Assembly: GCF_001594145.1 (NCBI RefSeq)
Contig: NZ_LVCF01000040.1
Span: 1 to 64,000, forward strand
From: Branchiibius sp. NY16-3462-2
GTDB taxonomy: Bacteria > Actinomycetota > Actinomycetes > Actinomycetales > Dermatophilaceae
Reading direction: 5' to 3'
DNA: 64,000 nt
Shown: positions 53,415-60,951 of the stretch, piece after piece
Numbering within the stretch: the first letter of the stretch is position 1
How the letters are laid out: the number at the start of each line of letters is the position of its first letter
Made by a program: the position numbers and the translations under genes
Notes under the pieces: model-generated
Seen by the model: only the letters and a program-made list of their open reading frames with translations
Databases searched by the model: none
Told to the model about the DNA's origin: nothing

Positions 53415-53525
53415 CACGTAGGTGTCCGTGGCAGGGCCAGTCGAGATTGCCGGTCCCGTATCTACCTTGGAGTCGTCGGCCACCCGCATCGGGCGGGTGC
53501 TTTCGACCCCAGCGGAAGGACTGCA

Positions 53526-54347
53526 ATGCCCTACTTCACGACCTCCGACGGAACCCAGCTCTACTACACCGACCTCGGGACTGGTAAACCGGTCACCTTC
53601 AGCCACGGCTGGCCGCTCAGCTCAGATGCGTGGTCCACAGAACTCAAGCTTCTCGCCGACGCAGGCTACCGAGTCATCGCGCACGATCGCCGCGGACACG
53701 GTCGCTCGCAGCAGACATACACGGGCAACGACATCGAGACCTACGCGAAAGACCTGGGTGAACTGGTCGAGGCGTTGGACCTGCACGACGTCGTTGCGGT
53801 CGGCCACTCAACAGGGGGTGCCGAAGCGGTCCGGTTCGCTGCCCGTTACGCGAACGGCCGCGTGCGCAAAGTGTTCACAGCCGGAGCTGTACCCCCCGTC
53901 ATGGTTCAGTCCGATACGAACCCCGACGGCACCCCGATCGACGTATTCGACGGAATCCGTGCCTCCGTTCTCGCCGACCGCTCAAGCTACTGGAAAGAGC
54001 TTGCCTACCCGTTCTTCGGCTACAACCGCGACGGAGCGGTGGTGTCGCAGGGTGCCATCGACGATTTCTGGCGGCAGGGGATGCTCGCCGGACTGGTGCC
54101 TGCGTACGACTGCGTCAAAGCGTTCTCTGAGACCGACCTCACCGAAGATCTCGCCGCGCTCGAGGTGCCCATATTCATTGCCCACGGCGAGGATGACCAG
54201 ATTGTTCCGATCGGCGATTCGGCCGCAAAGGCAATCGAGATCGTCAAGCACGGCACCTTGAAGGTCTACCCGGGCGCCCCCCACGGCATCTCTGGCGCAT
54301 ACCAGGCAGAACTCGACCAAGATCTACTCGCGTTCATCGCTGACTGA
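53526..54347 (+). CDS. Alpha/beta hydrolase (non-haem chloroperoxidase-like)
   Basis: Soluble hydrolase of 273 aa. It opens FTTSDGTQLYYTDLGTG, typical of the haloperoxidase/esterase branch. The nucleophile elbow is GHSTGG near 96-101, the acid is in HGEDDQIVP near 223, and the His is in PGAPHGIS near 253. The oxyanion HGWPLSS is intact. It follows AGGACTGC before its ATG. Substrate unknown. Confidence 0.9.
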   Translation: MPYFTTSDGTQLYYTDLGTGKPVTFSHGWPLSSDAWSTELKLLADAGYRVIAHDRRGHGRSQQTYTGNDIETYAKDLGELVEALDLHDVVAVGHSTGGAEAVRFAARYANGRVRKVFTAGAVPPVMVQSDTNPDGTPIDVFDGIRASVLADRSSYWKELAYPFFGYNRDGAVVSQGAIDDFWRQGMLAGLVPAYDCVKAFSETDLTEDLAALEVPIFIAHGEDDQIVPIGDSAAKAIEIVKHGTLKVYPGAPHGISGAYQAELDQDLLAFIAD

Positions 54348-54370
54348 ACTGGATCTGGTGCAAAGCGGTC

Positions 54371-55258
54371 ATGAAGACGATAAACGCCGCAAATCAAGAC
54401 GTCGTCGCAACAAACGGAGTGAGCTACCGGTATCGGAGGTTCGGAACCAGCCCCGACAAGGTTCCGATGATCTTCCTGCAACACTTCCGAGGCAACCTCG
54501 ACAGCTGGGACCCGGCTCTGATCGACGCAATCGCCCGCGAACGCGAAGTGATCCTCGTCGACAGCACTGGAGTGGGCGGATCTTCTGGCGTTGTTCCGCC
54601 GACGGTGGCTGAGATGGCACGAGACATCCTGGCCTTCGTGGACGCGCTCGATATCGACAACTTCGACGTGTTCGGGTTCTCGCTCGGCGGATTCGTGGCG
54701 CAGGATCTTGCGCTGTTGCGGCCGACGCACGTGCGCTCACTCATTCTGGCCGGGACCGGCCCGTCGGGAGCACCAAGGATGCACGGCTGGCGGGAGGACA
54801 TCCGTCGCGAGGCGCACCATGATGAGAGCACCGCTGAGAGCCTGCTCTACATCTTCTTCGCGCACACCGATTCCTCTCGGGCGCTCGGGAAAGAGTTCCT
54901 CGGTAGAGCTTTCGCGCGCACGGACGTCCGTGACGAGCCCACGACAGTTGTTGTTCGGGACGCCCAGTACGACGCCATCGTGGAGTGGGGCATTCCCAGC
55001 CTGCAGCGGCTAGAACGGCTCACGGGAATCGGGCAACCCACCCTGATCCTGCAGGGTGACAACGACCTGATGATCCCAACCCCAGGCAGCCATCTGATGG
55101 CCGGGTTAATTCCGGACTCCCGCATACACATCTTCCCGGACGCCGCACACGCCTCCATCTTCCAATACCCAGAGGAGGCGGCGCTGCTGGTCCTGGACCA
55201 CATCGACACACGCGCAACCTCGGATCAGACCGACATACTCGACGGTGCAGGCACATGA
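54371..55258 (+). CDS. Alpha/beta hydrolase
   Basis: Soluble hydrolase of 295 aa. The elbow is FGFSLGG near 97-103, the acid is in QGDNDLMIPTPGSHLM near 228-243, and the catalytic His is likely in PDAAHASI near 257. The cap domain is about residues 135-205. It starts 23 bp after the previous hydrolase, and its stop overlaps the next start (ATGA), so three genes are co-expressed. It is not a close copy of its neighbour. Confidence 0.88.
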   Translation: MKTINAANQDVVATNGVSYRYRRFGTSPDKVPMIFLQHFRGNLDSWDPALIDAIAREREVILVDSTGVGGSSGVVPPTVAEMARDILAFVDALDIDNFDVFGFSLGGFVAQDLALLRPTHVRSLILAGTGPSGAPRMHGWREDIRREAHHDESTAESLLYIFFAHTDSSRALGKEFLGRAFARTDVRDEPTTVVVRDAQYDAIVEWGIPSLQRLERLTGIGQPTLILQGDNDLMIPTPGSHLMAGLIPDSRIHIFPDAAHASIFQYPEEAALLVLDHIDTRATSDQTDILDGAGT

Positions 55259-55974
55259 GCTCACTTCTCAGCAGAATCGTTGACGCGCACGGTGGCGACC
55301 GCTGGTCGCAGGTCAGGGCCCTGGCGGCTACCCGGCAGTTCGGCGGCGCATTCTGGGGACTGAAACAGGTCGCCGGTATCGCGGAGCAGGGACGTTTCGT
55401 CGTTGATCTCGACCGCGAGCACACCCGTCTCTACAACTTCGGCGACCCGGACCTGCACACGGACTTCACGCCCGATCGAGTGGAGATCCGAGATGCCGCG
55501 GGGACGGTAGTCGAAGCCCTGGACGACCCGCGGGCTTCGTTCGCCGGCCACGAGTTGACCACGCCGTGGAGTCGGCTGCAGTTGGCCTATTTCACCGGGT
55601 ACGCCATGTGGACCTACAACACCGAGCCGCAATCGTTCCTGCTTCCCGGCGTCATCACCGAGGAGACTGGCCTCTGGGTCGAGCCCGACGGCAGCAAGTG
55701 GGAGCGGCTGCAGATCACCTATCCACCCGAGATCGCCACACCCACCCAGGTCCAGACGGTGTATGCGGACTCCGACGGTGTGCTCAGGCGACGGGATTAC
55801 GAGGTCGCAATCGCCGGCGGTTCGCCCAGTGTGGAGTACATGACCGGGCACTTCCAGGTGGACGGACTGCTCCTGCCGCGGCTGCGCGAGATCTACGTGC
55901 GCGACGAGAACAATCACGCGCTGCCGGAGCCCCTGATCGTCTCCATCGAGATCGGCGATGTCGAGCTGACCTGA
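55255..55974 (+). CDS. Conserved protein of unknown function (239 aa)
   Basis: Protein of 239 aa with no signal peptide. It begins LLSRIVDAHGGDRWSQVRAL, a start I have seen on uncharacterised proteins annotated as hypothetical. The rest is beta-rich, with VWVEPDGSKWERLQITYPP-like strands and a regular hydrophobic alternation suggesting a barrel or lipocalin-like fold. It is translationally coupled to the upstream hydrolase. No catalytic motif was found; a lipid- or metabolite-binding role is a guess. Confidence 0.7.
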   Translation: MSSLLSRIVDAHGGDRWSQVRALAATRQFGGAFWGLKQVAGIAEQGRFVVDLDREHTRLYNFGDPDLHTDFTPDRVEIRDAAGTVVEALDDPRASFAGHELTTPWSRLQLAYFTGYAMWTYNTEPQSFLLPGVITEETGLWVEPDGSKWERLQITYPPEIATPTQVQTVYADSDGVLRRRDYEVAIAGGSPSVEYMTGHFQVDGLLLPRLREIYVRDENNHALPEPLIVSIEIGDVELT

Positions 55975-56066
55975 TTCGTATATGGGACGAGCCGACCAGC
56001 GGCTAGAACGCACCCCGAAGTACGGGGGTGATTGGTCTACTCCACAGTGGGTGAGCTCGAGAACAA

Positions 56067-56855
56067 TCAGCGACGTTGCGATGCATGCGGAAAGCTGCGG
56101 TGCGCCTCGCCCAGGACTGGGCGCACCATTAGCACTGTGTAGCCGGGAGCAGCTACGACATCGAGAGCGTGGAACTCAACTAGTTGGCCGCGCTTGTCGC
56201 CCAGGTCCAAGGAGATTGTGCCGCTTACAAGAGGGCCTACTTCGGCCCGACTCCAGGCATCACTGAATGCGAGATCGTCCGCCAGCGACTCCAGGACCTC
56301 AGCACGTCGAGGATCCTGAGGCAACGACCTGAACCGTAGGGCCGCTGCCACGTTCTTCGCGAGATCGGACCACCCCGGCTGCTCACGAGCCAAGGCGTTG
56401 GAGAACACATACACGGCCAGGTTGCACCCCGGCCCGAGCCGACCTGAACTCAACTGCGCCGCAAGAGCAGTCGACGCCACGACGTCCAGGTTCCGGTCGA
56501 CGACGAACGCGGCCACGCCAGTCCACCGCTGCATCAACTGCACGAGACGAGCGACCTCGGCGCGGGCTGGTGGGCTCGTGTCCCCAGCCACAATGCGACG
56601 CAGGTGGCCACGGGCAAACTCATCCAAACCCAAAGCCCGCGCCAGCGCTTCGAGCACCTGGTCAGAGGGGTTGTGCTCCCGCCCTTGTTCCAGCCGCACG
56701 TGGTAGTCCACCGACACTCCGGCGCGCTGCGCGACCTCCTCGCGCCGAAGGCCCTTGACACGCCGCTCTCCCGGCAGCTTCAGGCTGTCTTCGTCCGGCA
56801 CCGCGACCGCGCGGCGAGCGCGAAGAAACTCCCCCAGGGGTGAGCGCGCACTCAC
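56067..56855 (-). CDS. XRE-family regulator with MmyB-like ligand domain (copy 1)
   Basis: Protein of about 262 aa. The N-terminal helix-turn-helix is RRVKGLRREEVAQRAGVS with VRLEQGREHNPSDQVLEALA. The C-terminal half has the MmyB-like domain, a PAS-like ligand fold (VVDRNLDVVASTALAA). GTG 56855 is chosen; the frame extends to 57023. It is a diverged paralogue of the gene upstream. Members of this family often control adjacent SDR or oxidoreductase genes. Confidence 0.85.
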   Translation of the reverse strand: MSARSPLGEFLRARRAVAVPDEDSLKLPGERRVKGLRREEVAQRAGVSVDYHVRLEQGREHNPSDQVLEALARALGLDEFARGHLRRIVAGDTSPPARAEVARLVQLMQRWTGVAAFVVDRNLDVVASTALAAQLSSGRLGPGCNLAVYVFSNALAREQPGWSDLAKNVAAALRFRSLPQDPRRAEVLESLADDLAFSDAWSRAEVGPLVSGTISLDLGDKRGQLVEFHALDVVAAPGYTVLMVRPVLGEAHRSFPHASQRR

Positions 56856-56938
56856 CCCACCAGCAGCCTCCTTCCTCGCCCTCCCGCCACTGGTGGCCGA
56901 GCGGGGCGTCGTGCGGGTCACCCGACGTCGAACTGGTC

Positions 56939-57757
56939 TCATCCGACTCGGCCCAGACCTAGTTGGTCCAAGGCGCGTGACGAAGCACTCCCGCCTTTCG
57001 CATCGAAGGTAGTGAGCACCCATCGAGGGGAAGAGGGCACAACGAAGATCTGGTAACCCAGATCGAGATCAACTTCACCGGCGACCCTGTGGTGATACTG
57101 CCCAGACGTCAACGTGCCGACGTCGTGCCTGGACCACATCCACCGGAACTCAGGTGATGAACGCTCCAGACCCGTCACCACGCGACGAAACCTCCGATCA
57201 AAGGGATTGCCCCGAAACCTGAGGGTCGCAGTGATCTTCCTCGCTGCACGCTCCCAATCACCGAATTGGCCCTGCATACGATGCCCGAACATTGACTCGA
57301 TGACGTTGTTGCCCGAGGACCACTCTCCTTCGGTGAGCGCGTCCAATGCGGGATTGGCGGCGACGATGTCGAAGTTGGTGTCGGCGACGAGGACGGGCTG
57401 CTTTCCCAGGAGCTCGACAATATGCGCGACCCTTTCGCGCGCAACGTCGTCTGCGGTGGACTCCGGGTCCCGCAGCGCCTGTAGTTCAACAAGACGCACC
57501 ATGAACGGCAGGGCCTCATCCCCTAACAGCAGGGCGTCCGCGAGGGCCTCGATCACCTCCCGCGACGGTTGACGGTCGCGCCCTTGCTCCAAGCGCAGGT
57601 AGTACTGCCGCGAGATGCCGGCGCGAAGTGCTACTTCTTCGCGCCGCAGCCCCCGAACTCGACGTCCCTGCTCGGGCTCCAACCCCACCTCCGCCGGTGT
57701 CAACGCCTCACGACGGGCACGAAGAAACGATCCCAACGGAGAGCTCATCCGGCCCAC
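56939..57757 (-). CDS. XRE-family regulator with MmyB-like ligand domain (copy 2)
   Basis: Protein of 272 aa with SPLGSFLRARREALTP, then the helix-turn-helix RRVRGLRREEVALRAGIS and YLRLEQGRDRQPSREVIEALA. The MmyB-like domain follows (VLVADTNFDIVAANPALDAL, FRGNPFDRRFRRVV). GTG 57757 or ATG 57748 are both possible. It lies 9 bp downstream of the MaoC gene on the same strand and 83 bp upstream of copy 1. It is a likely regulator of the SDR-MaoC pair. Confidence 0.88.
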   Translation of the reverse strand: MGRMSSPLGSFLRARREALTPAEVGLEPEQGRRVRGLRREEVALRAGISRQYYLRLEQGRDRQPSREVIEALADALLLGDEALPFMVRLVELQALRDPESTADDVARERVAHIVELLGKQPVLVADTNFDIVAANPALDALTEGEWSSGNNVIESMFGHRMQGQFGDWERAARKITATLRFRGNPFDRRFRRVVTGLERSSPEFRWMWSRHDVGTLTSGQYHHRVAGEVDLDLGYQIFVVPSSPRWVLTTFDAKGGSASSRALDQLGLGRVG

Positions 57758-57766
57758 GCCCTCTCG

Positions 57767-58279
57767 TTACCGTTCATCGCTTGTGGCCGGTTGGCTTCTG
57801 GCCCAGGCCAGAAGCTGAGCTGTGGAGCTCTGCCGAATGTTCCCGTCCTGATTGACAGTCTTCGAATCGAACACGAGTGTTGCCCGGCCCGGATTAGACG
57901 AAGACCAGTCGCACCTGATGAGGACAGACTCCACGTGCAGCTGGTCGCCGGCAACGGTGGCGGAGGGCCACGTCAGGTCCACGGCTTTGCCGACTAGGCC
58001 CGTGGCCAACGGAATGGACTCAACGAGAAGCCTCATCGTGATCGCGGCGGTGAGCCACCCGCTGGCCACCAGACCGTTGAAGAATGTGCCTTGCGCCTGC
58101 ACGGGGTCCAGGTGAAAGGGCTGCGGGTCGTATTGGCCCGAGAACGAGAGCATCTCTGTTTCGGTGACCAGGTGCCCGGTCGAGGTAAACGTGTCCCCCA
58201 CTGTGAGTTCGTCGGCCCAGACCCCGGCTGGTTGAGTCGCCCGAGGCACCACTAACCGTTTCGCTGTGTTCTCCGACAT
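57767..58279 (-). CDS. MaoC-like dehydratase
   Basis: Hot-dog-fold protein of 170 aa. The hydratase-2 motif is in FSGQYDPQPFHLDPVQA near 47-62, with the catalytic Asp and His. GLVASGWLTAA follows in the usual place. Members hydrate enoyl-CoA thioesters; some only bind them. ATG 58279 is the start. It shares a strand with the SDR upstream, fitting a two-step fatty-acyl or polyketide-like modification, which is inferred. Confidence 0.86.
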   Translation of the reverse strand: MSENTAKRLVVPRATQPAGVWADELTVGDTFTSTGHLVTETEMLSFSGQYDPQPFHLDPVQAQGTFFNGLVASGWLTAAITMRLLVESIPLATGLVGKAVDLTWPSATVAGDQLHVESVLIRCDWSSSNPGRATLVFDSKTVNQDGNIRQSSTAQLLAWARSQPATSDER

Positions 58280-58365
58280 GTGTCACCTTCCTCGATTTCT
58301 CTGCTGATCGTGAACTGCGGGTCACCCGCGGCCATTCGGAGGTCCCCCGCGGCCGGTGTTGTCGA

Positions 58366-59049
58366 TTACGCCTGGTCGACCAGCCTGGACAGCCCTGCTC
58401 GTACGGCGCGAGTTGTTTCGTCGGCGAGTACTTCTCCGGCACCCTCACGTAGTCCGTCGTAGACGGCGCTGACCACGTCTTCAGGTGTATTCATGGCAGG
58501 GATGTCGAGTCCGGCGTTCATCGGAGTGTCAGTGAAGGCGAGGTAGACGCCCATGACGTGGACTCCTTGTGGGGCTAGTTCGAGCCGTAACCCTTCAGTT
58601 GCGGACCAGAGGGCCGCCTTGGAGATGCTGTAGCCCTTGCCCATTGCCAACCAGCTGAGCACAGACGCCACGTTGACCACGGCACCGCCTGCCTCCACCA
58701 GACGCGGTGCGAACGCGCGCGTCGTGAGCAAGGGTCCAAACAGGTTTGTGGTGATCTGGGCCTCGATGTCCTCGACATCCCCGGTGAGCAGGTCTCCCCG
58801 CCGAAGGATGCCGGCATTGTTGATGAGGATGTCGATATCAGGCGCCACCGCCGCGGCCTCGAGGATCGCGCCGCGATCCGTGACGTCCAACGTGAGCGGC
58901 ACGATGCGGTCGTCGTTCCAACTGCGCGGTGTCCGTGCTGCGGCGTAGACCTTACGTGCTCCGCGGCTGAGCGCCTGCCGCACGAACTCGGTTCCGAGGC
59001 CGCCGTTCGCGCCCGTAACCAGCACCACGGCGTTCTTAATCTCAGTCAT
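58366..59049 (-). CDS. Short-chain dehydrogenase/reductase
   Basis: Rossmann-fold reductase of 227 aa. The cofactor motif is TGANGGLG near 12-19, the NNAG motif is in LINNAGIL near 80, and the catalytic Ser-Tyr-Lys is in VASVLSW and YSISK near 145. ATG 59049 overlaps the stop of the 61-aa frame upstream (ATGA), which fixes the start. The substrate is unknown. Confidence 0.9.
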   Translation of the reverse strand: MTEIKNAVVLVTGANGGLGTEFVRQALSRGARKVYAAARTPRSWNDDRIVPLTLDVTDRGAILEAAAVAPDIDILINNAGILRRGDLLTGDVEDIEAQITTNLFGPLLTTRAFAPRLVEAGGAVVNVASVLSWLAMGKGYSISKAALWSATEGLRLELAPQGVHVMGVYLAFTDTPMNAGLDIPAMNTPEDVVSAVYDGLREGAGEVLADETTRAVRAGLSRLVDQA

Positions 59050-59231
59050 CTGTTTGTTCCTCGCTTTGTGCTGTCCGGGAAATGCCACCGCCCCTGCTCG
59101 TACACGAACAACGGGCTACCGGCGCCGGCCGCAGCGGCAACCGTTGTCGCGCCGAGCAGGTTCATCGCAGTGAACGCACGCTGCCTGGGCACCCAGCGGT
59201 CGAAGTCGATTTCGACCGTGTGGAGTTCCAT
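59046..59231 (-). CDS. Small protein coupled to the SDR gene (61 aa)
   Basis: Frame of 61 aa beginning MELHTVEIDFDRWVPRQRAF, with a short hydrophobic stretch in the middle (LLGATTVAAAAGAG). GAGGG precedes the ATG, and its stop overlaps the SDR start. The pattern could be a truncated transporter or enzyme fragment. No family was recognised. Coupling supports translation but not function. Confidence 0.5.
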   Translation of the reverse strand: MELHTVEIDFDRWVPRQRAFTAMNLLGATTVAAAAGAGSPLFVYEQGRWHFPDSTKRGTNR

Positions 59232-59242
59232 AGACCCTCATT

Positions 59243-59303
59243 AACTTGCTTAACGAAAGTTGACCGCGTTGAAGCTAACACCTAAACTTTCTTGAAGCAA
59301 GCT
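59243..59303. promoter_or_regulatory. HxlR-type operator and promoter region
   Basis: AACTTGCTTAACGAAAGTT (59243-59261) and the reverse complement of AACTTTCTTGAAGCAAGCT (59285-59303) match at 16 of 19 positions, giving a long inverted repeat between divergent genes. Inside, TTGACC (59260-59265) and TAAACT (59283-59288) are 17 bp apart, a near-consensus promoter for the HxlR gene, and each hexamer overlaps one arm. Binding would repress the promoter and possibly the divergent SDR operon. Confidence 0.7.
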
Positions 59304-59311
59304 AGGAGGAA

Positions 59312-59812
59312 ATGATGGCATTGCGATCCGACTGGAGCGACGATGTGTGCCCAGTGGCGCGAGCGATCGACGCGATCGGCGATCCGTGGACGCTGCTCGT
59401 GTTGCGCGAAGCGCTGGCTGGCGCGCGAAGGTTTGAACAGTTCAAAAGACGGCTGACTGCGGCCGATAACGTCCTGGCCGCACGGCTCTCGCGGATGGTC
59501 GAGCAAGGACTACTGGAAGCCCGCCCTTACTCCGCGGGAGGCCGGCCGCGCCATGAGTACGTCCCGACCCGGGCAGCCGAAGATGCCGTGCCCATTCTGC
59601 AGGCGTACGCGGCGTGGGGCCACGCCCACCGCCCCAGCGAGTCGGAGAATCCCAGGTTCGAAACGATCTGTGGGAAGTGTGGAAGCACCTCTCAACGGGC
59701 GGAGGTGTGCGAATTCTGCGGCGAACTCCTGAGTGTGGAAAACGGAGTCGTCTGGCAGCGCCCTGGCGGATGGGACGGGCGCCGCGTGCAACTGACGGGA
59801 GCAGAATCGTGA
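59312..59812 (+). CDS. HxlR-family regulator with C-terminal zinc ribbon-like motif
   Basis: Protein of 166 aa. The first 100 residues are the HxlR winged helix (CPVARAIDAIGDPWTLLVLREA, FEQFKRRLTAADNVLAARLSRM). The C-terminal tail adds CGKC and CEFCGEL, a four-cysteine ribbon-like pair near residues 122-142 that is not part of the basic family. The ATG follows AGGAGG. It overlaps the TDT transporter gene, so the pair is one operon. The extra zinc motif may sense metal or redox state. Confidence 0.86.
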   Translation: MMALRSDWSDDVCPVARAIDAIGDPWTLLVLREALAGARRFEQFKRRLTAADNVLAARLSRMVEQGLLEARPYSAGGRPRHEYVPTRAAEDAVPILQAYAAWGHAHRPSESENPRFETICGKCGSTSQRAEVCEFCGELLSVENGVVWQRPGGWDGRRVQLTGAES

Positions 59813-60819
59813 GCACGACGGCCGGGGTGACGGCCGGCCAAGACGCTCTCATCGCCCCAACGCGCGCACGTGTTCCACTCAACGCTTTCAGTATCGGTTT
59901 CGGTGTCGCAGGCCTCGCTGGTACCTGGACGCAAGCGTCTCACTCTCTTGGAGCGCCGCAAGTTGTGGCTGAGATTCTTTGGTTGGCCGCCGCGGCAACA
60001 TGGGTGATCAGCATCGGCCTGTATCTCGTTCGAAGTGAAAGCGTCCAGCAGGTCGGCCGAGACATGGGCGATCCGACCCTTGGGCCGTTCGCATCGCTGG
60101 TGCCGGCGACAGGGATGCTGCTGGCAGGCCACCTCTACGCGACTGTGCCGCGCGCCGGAAAGCCGATGGTGGTCGCGATGGCCATAGCTGCCCTGGCGTT
60201 CGCGGCCTGGTTCATTGCTCAGTTGCTCACTGTTCCCCGAGCGATGGAGGCCGTACACGGCGGTTACTTTCTCCCAGTTGTCGCCGCCCCGTTCATCGCA
60301 GCACAGGTGCTCGCGGTCGCCAGACTGGGATCACTGGCGCTCGCGATGTTCGGTGTGGGAGTCGTGTGCTGGATGCTCATGGGCGGTGCCCTCCTAGCTC
60401 GCCTGATGAACGGACCGCCGGTCCCTGGAAAGCTTCTGCCCACGTTGGCGATCTTCGCCGCCCCTCCCGCGGTCGGGGGCAACGCGTGCTGGGCTATGAC
60501 AGACGGTCACCCGGGTGCCGTGGGCACGGTGTTGGTCGGGCTGATGGTCGCGGTCGTGACCCCGAACCTGTATCTGATCCGCCGGTACCTGTCACAACCG
60601 TTCGGAATCGGGTTCTGGGCCTTCACATTCACCACCGCAGCGACAGCAACGTTCTCAGTTCGGATGCTGTCGACAACCACAGGCACGGGAGTTGTCTTCT
60701 CGGCGTGGTTGGCCGTCACGCTCGCCACCCTTCTCATTGCGGCCATTGCCGTGCGGTCCATCGTCATGTGGTCGCCTTGGCGGCGTCGGCGCTGGTCCCA
60801 ACCCGCGGGCCAACACTGA
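59809..60819 (+). CDS. TDT/SLAC1-family transporter
   Basis: Membrane protein of 336 aa with about 10 hydrophobic segments. It opens with FSIGFGVAGLAGTW, the pattern of the tellurite-resistance/dicarboxylate (TDT) family, and shows GHLYATVPRAGKP and FLPVVAAPFIAA. Members carry anions, dicarboxylates or related compounds. GTG 59809 overlaps the HxlR stop (GTGA). Expression is thus tied to the HxlR promoter. The substrate is unknown. Confidence 0.84.
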   Translation: MSTTAGVTAGQDALIAPTRARVPLNAFSIGFGVAGLAGTWTQASHSLGAPQVVAEILWLAAAATWVISIGLYLVRSESVQQVGRDMGDPTLGPFASLVPATGMLLAGHLYATVPRAGKPMVVAMAIAALAFAAWFIAQLLTVPRAMEAVHGGYFLPVVAAPFIAAQVLAVARLGSLALAMFGVGVVCWMLMGGALLARLMNGPPVPGKLLPTLAIFAAPPAVGGNACWAMTDGHPGAVGTVLVGLMVAVVTPNLYLIRRYLSQPFGIGFWAFTFTTAATATFSVRMLSTTTGTGVVFSAWLAVTLATLLIAAIAVRSIVMWSPWRRRRWSQPAGQH

Positions 60820-60888
60820 TCAACGCAGCCAACAGGAACGCTTGCGCAGGTCAGACCGCAGTGCTGCAGGCCAGCAGCCCAGGATGGA

Positions 60889-60908
60889 GGACGAGCTGGC
60901 CGATACGC
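60889..60908. repeat. Copy of the 20-bp junction sequence, next to the integrase
   Basis: GGACGAGCTGGCCGATACGC matches the copy at 49009 at 19 of 20 positions. The minus strand encodes RIGQLVLHPG. It lies 44 bp from the integrase stop, between the TDT gene and the element, so it marks the left junction region. Whether it is an attachment site is not established. Confidence 0.5.
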
Positions 60909-60951
60909 CGGGTATCGCCAGAATCAGCGACGAAACGGCCCTGAACTGCGA

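Noticed and set aside
58320..58354. Direct repeat GGTC-CCCGCGGCC between MaoC and SDR genes
   Set aside because: Two 14-bp copies with one mismatch, 21 bp apart, in a GC-rich gap; too short and isolated to interpret.
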